Below are positions 10,204-18,220 of a DNA stretch of 64,000 nt, one piece after another. The DNA lies in assembly GCF_010727125.1 (NCBI RefSeq), contig NZ_AP022564.1, forward strand, positions 3,224,001-3,288,000. The letters run 5' to 3'. The DNA comes from Mycolicibacter terrae (GTDB lineage Bacteria; Actinomycetota; Actinomycetes; Mycobacteriales; Mycobacteriaceae). Position numbers and translations under genes: made by a program. The notes under the pieces are model-generated. The model made no database searches and was not told the DNA's origin. It saw nothing but the letters and a program-made list of their open reading frames with translations. Numbering within the stretch: position 1 is the stretch's first letter; the number at the start of each line of letters is the position of its first letter.

Positions 10204-10230
10204 GGAACCAAAGCGGGCGCCGATGCGACC
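10204..10230 (+). promoter_or_regulatory. Possible ECF-type promoter of the PPE1-like gene
   Basis: GGAAC (10204-10208) and CGACC (10226-10230) are separated by 17 bases, 45 bases before the PPE start. -35 GGAAC is typical of ECF sigma factors; the -10 is one base off CGTCC. It resembles the element proposed upstream of sigC, so both might be read by SigC. Confidence 0.35.
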
Positions 10231-10275
10231 ACTGGGTGTCGGAGACGAAATCACGATCGTTGGGAGAGGTGTTCC

Positions 10276-11802
10276 ATGACCGCACCGGTCTGGCTGGCGT
10301 CGCCGCCGGAGGTGCACTCGGCGCTGCTGAGCGCCGGGCCCGGACCCGGTCCGCTGCTGGAGGCGGCGTCGGCCTACTCGGCGATGAGCTCGGAGTACGC
10401 CGAGGTCGCCGCCGAGCTCGACGCCGTGCTGGCCGGGGCGCAAGCCGCCGCCTGGCAGGGGCCGAGCGCCCAGCAGTACGCGGCCGCGCACGTTCCCTAT
10501 CTGAGCTGGCTGACCGAGAGCGCCGCCCAGAGCACGGTCGCGGCGACCATGCACCAGACCGCGGCCGCGGCCTACACCACCGCGCTGGCCGGTATGCCCA
10601 CGCTGGCCGAACTCGCTGCCAACCACGCCGTTCACGCCACGCTGGTGGCGACGAACTTCTTCGGCGTCAACACCATCCCGATCGCGCTGAACGAAGCCGA
10701 CTACGCCCGGATGTGGGTCCAGGCCGCGGAGATGATGACCGTCTACCAGGGCATCGCGGGAGCGGCGCTGGCCTCGGTTCCGGTAGCGACGCCCGCACCG
10801 CCGATCGTGGCCCCCGGGGCTGCCGAGGCCGCTGCCGCCCCCAGTTGGGAACAGCAGCTCAAGGACCTGATCACGCAGTTCAACATGGGCTTTGCCGACC
10901 CGATCGCCAAGTGGTTGTGGGCGCAGTTGGGTGTAGACGGATATCCGATCGAGGCGTTTCCGTTTGCCAGCGCAGTCACCCAGATGCTGGTGCAGATCCC
11001 GGGGATGTCCCCGATTCTGGCCGGGGCCCTGGGCTGGTTCACCTTTCACACGCTGATGCTGTTGTGGCCGATGGGCCAGATCGCGGTGCAGATGGCGATC
11101 CCGATCGTGATGGCCGCGGCGCCCGCCTTCGCCGCCGCCGCCGGGCTCGGGGCGCTCGGCGCGATCGGCGCGGCGGGCGGCATGGAGCAGGCCGTCGAGC
11201 CGACCCCCGCGCTGCCGGTGACGGGCGGCGTCGCCGGCACCCCGGTCCTCGGCACCGTGGTACCGGCCGGCGCGGAGGTGTGCGCCTGCGCGGACCCGAT
11301 CTCATCGGCCGGCCCTACTGCTCCGGGCACCGTGGGCGGCGGGATACCGGCCGCCGGCGGCGCGGCCGGCGGCGGCCCGGGCGTCGGTTTCGGGCCGACC
11401 TCGTGTCTGTATCTGGTGAGCAGCGCCTCGTCGTCGGCCCGGCAGTCCAGCGGGGCACGACGGTCTCGCGGCGCGGAAGAAGAGGCCTCGGAAAGTCAAG
11501 CCGCCCCGAGTGAAGCGGCAGCGCAACAGCAAGCCCAGAAACGCCGCCGACGGCAGCGCACCCAGCAGCACGGGTTCGGTGACGAGTACATGGACGCAAA
11601 CATCTCGGTATCGCCGGATTTCGGCGAGCCACCGAGCGCATCCGATTCCGGTGCCGGCACGCTGGGCTTCGCCGGCACGGTCGCCGATGCGGGGCGGCGT
11701 GCGGCGGGTCTGACCGCCCTCGCCGACGACCGGTTCGGCAGCGGACCGCCGATGCCGATGATCCCCAACGGCTGGAACCAGTCCCCCCACTCCCAGGGCT
11801 GA
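10276..11802 (+). CDS. PPE family protein, PPE1-like
   Basis: 508 residues. The PPE motif is at residues 10-12, WQG near residue 57 and the conserved [21 protein letters not shown] block later in the roughly 165-residue PPE domain. Then come hydrophobic stretches (residues about 220-300), a Gly/Ala/Pro-rich region and a basic segment ([10 protein letters not shown]). The C-terminal [11 protein letters not shown] and [10 protein letters not shown] blocks recall the C-terminus of M. tuberculosis PPE1 (Rv0096), the first gene of a SigC-dependent operon. Here it is divergent from the sigC locus (start GGGAGAGG-preceded ATG 10276) and is followed by a convergent LuxR gene, so the nonribosomal peptide genes of that operon are absent at this spot. 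Confidence 0.85.
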   Translation: MTAPVWLASPPEVHSALLSAGPGPGPLLEAASAYSAMSSEYAEVAAELDAVLAGAQAAAWQGPSAQQYAAAHVPYLSWLTESAAQSTVAATMHQTAAAAYTTALAGMPTLAELAANHAVHATLVATNFFGVNTIPIALNEADYARMWVQAAEMMTVYQGIAGAALASVPVATPAPPIVAPGAAEAAAAPSWEQQLKDLITQFNMGFADPIAKWLWAQLGVDGYPIEAFPFASAVTQMLVQIPGMSPILAGALGWFTFHTLMLLWPMGQIAVQMAIPIVMAAAPAFAAAAGLGALGAIGAAGGMEQAVEPTPALPVTGGVAGTPVLGTVVPAGAEVCACADPISSAGPTAPGTVGGGIPAAGGAAGGGPGVGFGPTSCLYLVSSASSSARQSSGARRSRGAEEEASESQAAPSEAAAQQQAQKRRRRQRTQQHGFGDEYMDANISVSPDFGEPPSASDSGAGTLGFAGTVADAGRRAAGLTALADDRFGSGPPMPMIPNGWNQSPHSQG

Positions 11803-11811
11803 ACGCGTCGG

Positions 11812-14412
11812 CTAGGTGGCGGGCCCGTTCCAGACGATCTTCGCGAGTTCGTCGCGATCGGCGATGTCGAGTTTGATGCAGGCGCGGTAGATGTGCCCTT
11901 CGACCGTGCGGACCGACACCGTCAGCCGCTCGGCGATCTCCCGATTCGACAGACCGCGGGCGATCAATGCCGCGATCTCACGCTCGCGGGAGGTGACCGG
12001 CAGGGGACGCGCCGCACTTCTGATGGCCGGCGTCATCGCCCCGTCGCACTGGGCGGCGAGCCACAGCGCACGCGCCGCCGACTCGGCGCTGTGGCGCCGC
12101 TGGCCGGCGCGCTCGTAGAGCGGCACCGCCTGCGCGGCGGCGTCCGCGGCGGACAACAGCAAACCCGCGCCTTCGAATTCGACGCTGGCCGCGTCCAGGG
12201 CAGACGCGTTTGAGGCGCCCACGGCGTCGGCGTGTCGGGCGTACATCGCCGCGACCGGCCCCTCAACGCGTGTCGCCAGTGTCCGCAATCGACCCGCGAC
12301 GGTGCGGTCGCCGAACCGGGCCGCATGGTGCAATGCCTCGGCTTCCACCGCGTACTGGCCCGACTTATGGGCGAGATCCGCGGCGGCCCGGGCCAAGTCG
12401 ACCGCCGAGCGTTCGCCGCCCTTGGCGGCGGCGAGCCACGCCTTGGCGATCATCACCTGTGGCTCCCACAGCGCCTCGTGCGGGCCGGTGTGCTCCTGGG
12501 TGTCCTCCAGCACCCGCTCGGCCTCGTCGATGTTGGTCAGCGCGGCGTGCGCGCGCACCAGCAGCACCCGTGCGGGCAGCTGCCAGGGCAGCGAGGCTTC
12601 GGCGTTCAATGCCGCGATCGCCTGCTCCATCGAAGAGATCGCGTCGCGGAATCTGCCGCGATACGTCGCGACCAGGCCGGCCATGATCTTGGCGATAGCC
12701 CATCCGACGAACTGCCCGGCAGAGGAGAACTGCGTGTATTCGGCTACCCGCCGGTCGGCTGAATCGAGTTCCCCGACGTAGGTCAGTGCCAGCACATCGC
12801 CGTAGCGCACCATCACCCGAAGCATGCCGTCGGTGGCCTTCTGCTCGGCGCGACACCTGGCGGCGATCGGCTCGAAATCGCCCCCGCGGCCCGCGAGCGG
12901 CATCGCGAGTCCCGCACCGAAAGCGGCGAAATCGACGGCTTGCTTGGGGGCGTGCGGGTCCGCCAACACCCGTTCGGCGGCGGCCAATCCGTCGTCGATC
13001 TTGTTCTGGTGGATCGCCATCGCCGAGCCGGTGGCGTCCACGATGAGTGTGAGGGCCGGGTGCTCGACGCGGCTGCGTAACAGTTCCAAGAGCTCAGTGG
13101 CCTGCGCGATATCACCCATCGACCAGAACAGGATCGACAGCCGAGGGATACCCCACTGCACGAGCTGAAGCTCATCGAGGTGGGAGGGATCGAACCGGGT
13201 GAGGATCTCGTCGGCTTCTACCGGACGCCCCTGCCACAACAGCGCCCGCGACAGGAGTTCGGCGGCGCGCAAGCCGCCACCCCGCTCAAATGCCGCGCGC
13301 GCCAACCGTTCCCCGAGCGGGAGGTTCGACAGGAAGATCGCGTCCTTGGCCGCGCTGATGAGCAGGTTCATGTCGACCAGCTGGTCGCTGTCGATGCACA
13401 GGTGCGCCAGCCGGATGCGGTCAGCGGCCGAATCCAGCTCACGGTCTCGGAGAACCTGCACGATACGACCTCGCAGGCTGCGCGACGACGCGGTGCCGAC
13501 CCGGCGGCGGACGACGTCACCGAATACCGGGTGGCTGAACCGTGCGCTGAGGTGACGACCGTCCTGGGCGACGCGGATCAGGCCCTGCACCTCTGCGGCG
13601 TCCACCGCCTCCTCGCCGGCCAGCTCGCACAGCGCGTCGATGTCGAGTGGTTCGCACAGCGCCAACAGCTTCAACGCGCCGACGACGTCATCGCCGGCGC
13701 GGTCGAGACGCTCGTCGAGCAGCGCCGCCAGACCGGACGGGACCGTCGTCGGCCCACGCAGCTGCCACACCCCGTTGACCTCGGTCAGGGTTCCCGCGTC
13801 GACGGCCCCCTCGACCAGGTGGCGCAAGAACAGCGGATTGCCGCCACTCGATTCCCACATGACGTCGGCGCTGAGTCCCTCGAGCGTCCCGCCGAGGACC
13901 GATTCGACCAGCGCGACTGATTGTTCTTTGGTGAACACCTCGAGTTCGAGGCGCTGCAAATGCCCGTCCTTCCACAGCGCCGTGACGGCGTCGAGAACCG
14001 GTTCGCCGCTGCGCACGGTGGACACCACGCGTGCCGCCCGCTCGACCACGATCTGGTGCAGCAGGGTGGCCGACAGTTGGTCCAACAGGTGTGCGTCGTC
14101 AATGCCGATGACGGTATCGCCGTCGGCCAGAAGGGATTTGCGCGCCGACATCAACAGCGCAATCGGATCCCTCGATGCCGACGCCTCCACCCATTGCGCG
14201 AACACCCCCAGCGGGATACTGCGGGAGGACTCCGTGCACGCCGCCCAGTGCACCCGCGAACGCAGCGATGCGGTGACGGCGCGGGCCAAGGTTGTCTTGC
14301 CGACTCCGGCGGAGCCCACCAGCACCACGCCGCGACTGTCGTCATCGCTCAGCGAGGAGCGGATCGCCTCGTATTCCACGGGGCGATCGAGCAGCCGCCA
14401 GCCGCCTGCCAT
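11812..14412 (-). CDS. LuxR-family ATPase transcriptional regulator (LAL type)
   Basis: 866 residues. N-terminal AAA/STAND ATPase with Walker A GSAGVGKTT (about 33-41) and Walker B VIGIDDAHLLD (about 100), a winged-helix-like part, then a long alpha-helical TPR-like middle (about 350-760). The C-terminal LuxR helix-turn-helix covers about 803-862: TSREREIAALIARGLSNREI and ERLTVSVRTVEGHIYRA. Such proteins bind DNA when ligand and ATP are present. It stands alone between a convergent PPE gene and the fusion oxygenase gene, at the edge of the hydrolase cluster whose genes share a palindromic promoter element, so it is a candidate regulator; this is inference from position only. Confidence 0.9.
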   Translation of the reverse strand: MAGGWRLLDRPVEYEAIRSSLSDDDSRGVVLVGSAGVGKTTLARAVTASLRSRVHWAACTESSRSIPLGVFAQWVEASASRDPIALLMSARKSLLADGDTVIGIDDAHLLDQLSATLLHQIVVERAARVVSTVRSGEPVLDAVTALWKDGHLQRLELEVFTKEQSVALVESVLGGTLEGLSADVMWESSGGNPLFLRHLVEGAVDAGTLTEVNGVWQLRGPTTVPSGLAALLDERLDRAGDDVVGALKLLALCEPLDIDALCELAGEEAVDAAEVQGLIRVAQDGRHLSARFSHPVFGDVVRRRVGTASSRSLRGRIVQVLRDRELDSAADRIRLAHLCIDSDQLVDMNLLISAAKDAIFLSNLPLGERLARAAFERGGGLRAAELLSRALLWQGRPVEADEILTRFDPSHLDELQLVQWGIPRLSILFWSMGDIAQATELLELLRSRVEHPALTLIVDATGSAMAIHQNKIDDGLAAAERVLADPHAPKQAVDFAAFGAGLAMPLAGRGGDFEPIAARCRAEQKATDGMLRVMVRYGDVLALTYVGELDSADRRVAEYTQFSSAGQFVGWAIAKIMAGLVATYRGRFRDAISSMEQAIAALNAEASLPWQLPARVLLVRAHAALTNIDEAERVLEDTQEHTGPHEALWEPQVMIAKAWLAAAKGGERSAVDLARAAADLAHKSGQYAVEAEALHHAARFGDRTVAGRLRTLATRVEGPVAAMYARHADAVGASNASALDAASVEFEGAGLLLSAADAAAQAVPLYERAGQRRHSAESAARALWLAAQCDGAMTPAIRSAARPLPVTSREREIAALIARGLSNREIAERLTVSVRTVEGHIYRACIKLDIADRDELAKIVWNGPAT

Positions 14413-14517
14413 AAATTGACAGTCTAAGGCGGCTTTTCACCCGTCACCAGCAATAACCCATTTCGCCGCACCGCATTCTTGTGGCGTGGCGCTGGCATGG
14501 CCGCCGTGACGACCGCG

Positions 14518-17436
14518 TCAATCCGGCAGCTGCGCGATATCGGTCGGTTCGATTCGCGGCGCGGCGTTCACGGTGTGGCGGAATTGACTCGACGCCTCAT
14601 ACACCTGCCGCTTGAGCCGGTTGATGGAGCCGAGGGGCCGATGGACTTCCAGTGCGCGCCAGGAGTTGAACGACAGCACATCGTCGCCGAAGGCGCGTCG
14701 CTCCGGGCTGTACGGATTCTGGCTGGGAAAGGTTATCTTGGCCACCGGTCGGTGCGGCGACGCGCTTTCTGGCCAAGCGACCGTGGCGTCTTCGATCGGC
14801 ATCGTCACCGTGTCGGTGCACAGTTGCACGCGCAGTTCGTATTCGGCGCTGTTGTCGCGGAAGAACTCGACCATCAGATCTCGATGGGCTTCCTGGCCGG
14901 CTTCGCGGGGCACCCGCTGGCCCTCCAGGTTTTTCACCGTGTCCGACAACGGCGCGTAGAGCATCTTCGCGACGAAGTCGCCGTAGCGCAGCGGCGCCGA
15001 CGTATAAAACGTTTCGCCCAGGATGTGGGTGTTGGGCGCGATGAAGACCGCGAGGTTCGGGGGCAGCCGCACGCCGACCTTGGTCGCCGCGGCCAGGACC
15101 TCGCTGCCCGCCCAGAGCACACGATCCGGCAGCATCGCCAGCACGCGGGCGGTCGGCATTCCCTGCGCAAGGTAGGAGTGGGCGTCGGCGAACAAGAACT
15201 CGCGGTGGGTCACCATGATGAAATCCTGCGTAGTGGCATCGTCATCGGCCAGGGCGCGCGGTCCGTGCACGCCGAGGACCTTGATCGCCAGTCCGCGGAC
15301 CCCGCGGATCTGATCGCTGCGCAGCACCCCCGAGGTGGTGGAGATCCGCGCGATCACCGGGTAGGTCGCAGGTGCGGCGAACAGCCCCTGAGCCAGCTCC
15401 TCGGGGAGATCGGGGTAGACGGTGAGTTCGCCGCGCAGGATCGCGTGACTCTTGGCGTGCGCGTCGCGCAGTCCGTGCTTGAACTTGCGGTAGGCCCGTT
15501 CGTTGTTGTGCCGCAGCGCGGCGGTGATCCGGTCGATCACCTCGTTCTCGTCGGCTCGTGGCCGCTCCAGGTCTTCGCGGTAGCGCACATAGCTGCGCTG
15601 GGTGTGGCTAGGCGCCGCGCCGCCGCCGGGAGCCACCACCGCCGGCGCGCGGGGTGTCGCGTCGACGGGTCGCCAGGGGGCGAACGGATTGGCGACGCCT
15701 TCCAGGGCCGGTGCGAGGGCCGGGAAATGCCGCAGCAGCACGCTACGCATGTCGTTGTCGGCGACCCAGTCCATCCCCGCCTCGGTGTAGATCTCGGGAC
15801 GGAAGTCGCGGGTGAAGAAGCGGTCACTGGCGAGCCGCCGCGATGCCATCAACACGAAGATCCGAAACGCGGTGTCACTGAAGCCGAATCCCCTCGGCTT
15901 GGGTTCGGCGTACATCCCGACCATCAGGTCGACCCGCTCCACGTCGCCGTAGAGCTGACGTAGTTCCTCGGCCCACACCGGGTTGTCGGTCAACTCGTCG
16001 AACGACGACACCGGTTTGAGGCGCAGCAGACGCCGGAACTCGTTGTAGCGCGGCACGCCCCGTTCACGCACCCGCAGGATGTCGGTGGCGGCCAGGTCGA
16101 TCAGCGACCCGTCCGGGCGCTCGAAGTGCTGCAGGTGCCGCGGAAAGTTGTGCAGCGTGAGGGCGCCGGGGTGGGCCCGACCAAACGAGTAGAGGAGGTC
16201 GGCCATCGGTATCTCGCCCAGCCGCTCGCGCACGTGCAGCAGGGTCAGGTCGGGAAACTCGTGTTCGGCCACGACACAGTCATCGGCCAGCGAGCGGAAC
16301 AAGAAACTGTCGGGGATCAGCGGATGCATACGGTAGACCGCGACGAACTCCTCGGTGAGCGAGTAGGGAACGCCGTGGTGGTTGGTGGGCGACCCGGGTA
16401 TGCCCTGCAACACCTCGCTGTCGGTGATGCGCCCGAAACGACGCCGGAACCGCTCGCCCAGAATCCCGAACCAGTTCGCGCGCATCGCGAACACGGTTGT
16501 CGGGTGGGCGATGATCGCCGGTGTCCAGTCGATGGTGTGGATCTTGGCGATCAGTGCCGCATTGACCAGCCGGGCCTTCTCGTACAGTTCCTGATCGCCC
16601 AGTTGCGGGTATCGGGCTGCCAGCCGTTCGCAGATCGCGTTGTGCTCGCGCATGAACAGCGAGTGCAAGATGGCCAGGCCGACCCAGAAGTTCCCGGCGG
16701 CGCCGGTCAGGTCCAGGGAGCGCTCCAGCTCGGCCGGCGGCAACCCCACCTGGTCGAGCTTGAGCTGACCGCGATGGCCGGTGCGCAGTCCATCACAGAA
16801 GTCCCGCGTAGAGCCGTACACCTGCGAGGCGTCCCACCAGTGGGTGTCACCGGTGACGAACGTGGGCGGACCGTCGGAGTCGGGGCTGGGATCGGGCGCG
16901 GCCCGTTTGATCGTCATGGGCCGCTGCGGCCACGGGTCGTGGTCGTGCAGTGGGATCTGCCAGGGCCGCTCCTCGACGGTGCCGTGACTGAACCAGTCGT
17001 GCACCTCGAACTGGATCCACGCGGCGGCCAGCAGGTTGAGCGTGGTCGCCGGCTGAAAATGGTCGCGACCTAGCAGCTGCCGGCTGACCAGGCGCGGATT
17101 GGGATCCAGCAGCCCGGCCGGATCCTCGGGGTAGGTGTACGACGGCGGAACATTGCGGCCGAACCTGCTACCCAGCGAACCCATCAGCGGGTCGTCGACA
17201 TCGTTGTAGGTGCCGTTGAGCGTGCGGGCGCCCAGGCGGTTGGCGAAGGCTTGTCCGTCATCCGGCGGCTGGTCGGCGGCGCCGCGGCCGACGTCATAAA
17301 GGTTGTATGTCCGCAGCTGACTGCGCAGCCCGACCAACACCGCCACCGCCAGCGGCTTGGGCAGCCGCGACCACCCGATCGTGCGATCGGCCTTTTCGGC
17401 GACCTTCGACATGAATCGCGACATTGTTGCCCGCAC
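14518..17436 (-). CDS. Fusion haem protein: alpha-dioxygenase/cyclooxygenase-like domain plus catalase-like domain
   Basis: 972 residues without a signal peptide. Residues about 40-590 form a peroxidase-cyclooxygenase domain. Gln142-x3-His146 (WIQFEVHDWFSHG) matches the distal haem site, and EFVAVYRMHPLIPD carries Tyr368 and His371, the positions of the tyrosyl-radical residue and proximal haem ligand in cyclooxygenase and plant alpha-dioxygenase. DRFFTRDFRPEIYTEAGMDW is also alpha-dioxygenase-like. Residues about 615-960 form a catalase-related domain: HAKSHAILRGEL (His660/His664), IRGVRGLAIKVLG, DDVLSFNSW, HRPLGSINRLKRQVY. The canonical catalase proximal RxxxY is not clearly present. A role in fatty-acid hydroperoxide formation and conversion is inferred. 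Site A lies 76 bases upstream. Confidence 0.85.
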   Translation of the reverse strand: MRATMSRFMSKVAEKADRTIGWSRLPKPLAVAVLVGLRSQLRTYNLYDVGRGAADQPPDDGQAFANRLGARTLNGTYNDVDDPLMGSLGSRFGRNVPPSYTYPEDPAGLLDPNPRLVSRQLLGRDHFQPATTLNLLAAAWIQFEVHDWFSHGTVEERPWQIPLHDHDPWPQRPMTIKRAAPDPSPDSDGPPTFVTGDTHWWDASQVYGSTRDFCDGLRTGHRGQLKLDQVGLPPAELERSLDLTGAAGNFWVGLAILHSLFMREHNAICERLAARYPQLGDQELYEKARLVNAALIAKIHTIDWTPAIIAHPTTVFAMRANWFGILGERFRRRFGRITDSEVLQGIPGSPTNHHGVPYSLTEEFVAVYRMHPLIPDSFLFRSLADDCVVAEHEFPDLTLLHVRERLGEIPMADLLYSFGRAHPGALTLHNFPRHLQHFERPDGSLIDLAATDILRVRERGVPRYNEFRRLLRLKPVSSFDELTDNPVWAEELRQLYGDVERVDLMVGMYAEPKPRGFGFSDTAFRIFVLMASRRLASDRFFTRDFRPEIYTEAGMDWVADNDMRSVLLRHFPALAPALEGVANPFAPWRPVDATPRAPAVVAPGGGAAPSHTQRSYVRYREDLERPRADENEVIDRITAALRHNNERAYRKFKHGLRDAHAKSHAILRGELTVYPDLPEELAQGLFAAPATYPVIARISTTSGVLRSDQIRGVRGLAIKVLGVHGPRALADDDATTQDFIMVTHREFLFADAHSYLAQGMPTARVLAMLPDRVLWAGSEVLAAATKVGVRLPPNLAVFIAPNTHILGETFYTSAPLRYGDFVAKMLYAPLSDTVKNLEGQRVPREAGQEAHRDLMVEFFRDNSAEYELRVQLCTDTVTMPIEDATVAWPESASPHRPVAKITFPSQNPYSPERRAFGDDVLSFNSWRALEVHRPLGSINRLKRQVYEASSQFRHTVNAAPRIEPTDIAQLPD

Positions 17437-17512
17437 TTCGATCCCGCCTCTCTGTGGTCTTTCGAGGCCGATATCCGGCCTGATCGATCGTCGAGCGTCA
17501 CATCGGAAAGAA

Positions 17513-17532
17513 CACGAGTATTCGAATACTCC
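17513..17532 (-). promoter_or_regulatory. Cluster palindrome, site A (upstream of the haem fusion gene)
   Basis: Reads GGAGTATTCGAATACTCGTG on the minus strand. The core GAGTATTCGAATACTC is a perfect 16-base palindrome. The CTCGTG end faces the gene, 76 bases before ATG 17436. It is one of eleven related sites in the cluster. Confidence 0.7.
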
Positions 17533-17603
17533 ATCTTCGGCGATTCCGGACCGCCAGTACAGCCTTTACCTGTGGATTCGCGGGAACCTCACCGCATAAG
17601 ACA

Positions 17604-17622
17604 GGTAGTGCGCCACTCGTGC
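17604..17622 (+). promoter_or_regulatory. Cluster palindrome, site B
   Basis: GGTAGTGCGCCACTCGTGC on the plus strand, 65 bases before ATG 17688. It has the same directional CTCGTGC end as sites D, H and I. Together with site A it lies in the divergent region 17437-17687. Confidence 0.65.
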
Positions 17623-17687
17623 GGCCGGGTGTCGGGCAGCCCTAATTTTCTCGCATCAGCAACCGCACGATGCAAGGAGAATTCGAA

Positions 17688-17963
17688 ATGTCCGTGTTAC
17701 CACAGGCGCCAGCCGCCACAACCGTCCAAGCGCCCCATCCCGCACCACCGGCGTCGCCCGTCCTGATCACCGAAGGGGAAGTTCTGCTCGGGACAGCCGC
17801 GGCGGTTTCTTTGCCGCGCCAGGGTGTGAGCCACCGGCTGGTGGCCGCGGTGCGCCGCACGCTGGCGGCACTGCCCAGCCTGCCTTCGCCGCCGCCCTAT
17901 TACCCGAGCGTGCGTGACTACCTGGAGCCCGCGCGCATGGCACGCGAGATGGACCGGCTATGA
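17688..17963 (+). CDS. Small proline-rich protein of unknown function
   Basis: 91 residues; I do not recognise a family. ATG 17688 is fixed by AAGGAG at 17674-17679, eight bases upstream. The N-terminus is Pro/Ala-rich, a short hydrophobic stretch GEVLLGTAAAVSLP (about 32-45) is followed by a basic segment (HRLVAAVRRTLAAL), then PSPPPYYPSVRDYLEP and a charged end. No signal peptide is evident. It is preceded by site B and its stop overlaps the start of a 38-residue membrane protein by four bases, so the two form a coupled pair within the cluster. Confidence 0.6.
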   Translation: MSVLPQAPAATTVQAPHPAPPASPVLITEGEVLLGTAAAVSLPRQGVSHRLVAAVRRTLAALPSLPSPPPYYPSVRDYLEPARMAREMDRL

Positions 17964-18076
17964 GCGTCGTCGTCGCCACCTGCGTGGCCGTGCTGATCGT
18001 GCTCACCTCGAGCGGCGCCCACGAATTTCAGCTGTGGCTCGAGCGTTGGGACTACGACCGCCACTTCGAGGACTGA
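17960..18076 (+). CDS. 38-residue membrane microprotein
   Basis: ATG 17960 overlaps the previous stop (ATGA). The protein starts MSVVVATCVAVLIVLTSSG, one transmembrane helix (residues 2-18), followed by a soluble tail AHEFQLWLERWDYDRHFED rich in aromatic and acidic residues. It is very short, but the four-base coupling, the helix-plus-tail architecture and its position upstream of site C support it. It may anchor or regulate a partner in the membrane; no family is recognised. Confidence 0.5.
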   Translation: MSVVVATCVAVLIVLTSSGAHEFQLWLERWDYDRHFED

Positions 18077-18098
18077 CCGGCCGTCATCACCGCGAATT

Positions 18099-18119
18099 GA
18101 GTAGGCGGATACTGCTGTG
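18099..18119 (+). promoter_or_regulatory. Cluster palindrome, site C (degenerate)
   Basis: GAGTAG, four bases, ATAC, then TGCTGTG: a weaker match to the shared element, in the 144-base gap before the S8 peptidase gene, 101 bases from its start. Its orientation agrees with the downstream plus-strand gene. Confidence 0.4.
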
Positions 18120-18220
18120 GACCACGAGGATCAGGGTGACAATCACAGGATGTCGCCACGACTGCGCGTCCTGATCCGCCACGCCGCGGGCGGGTCGCGG
18201 CGGGCTCGGGGGCCCCGGCC

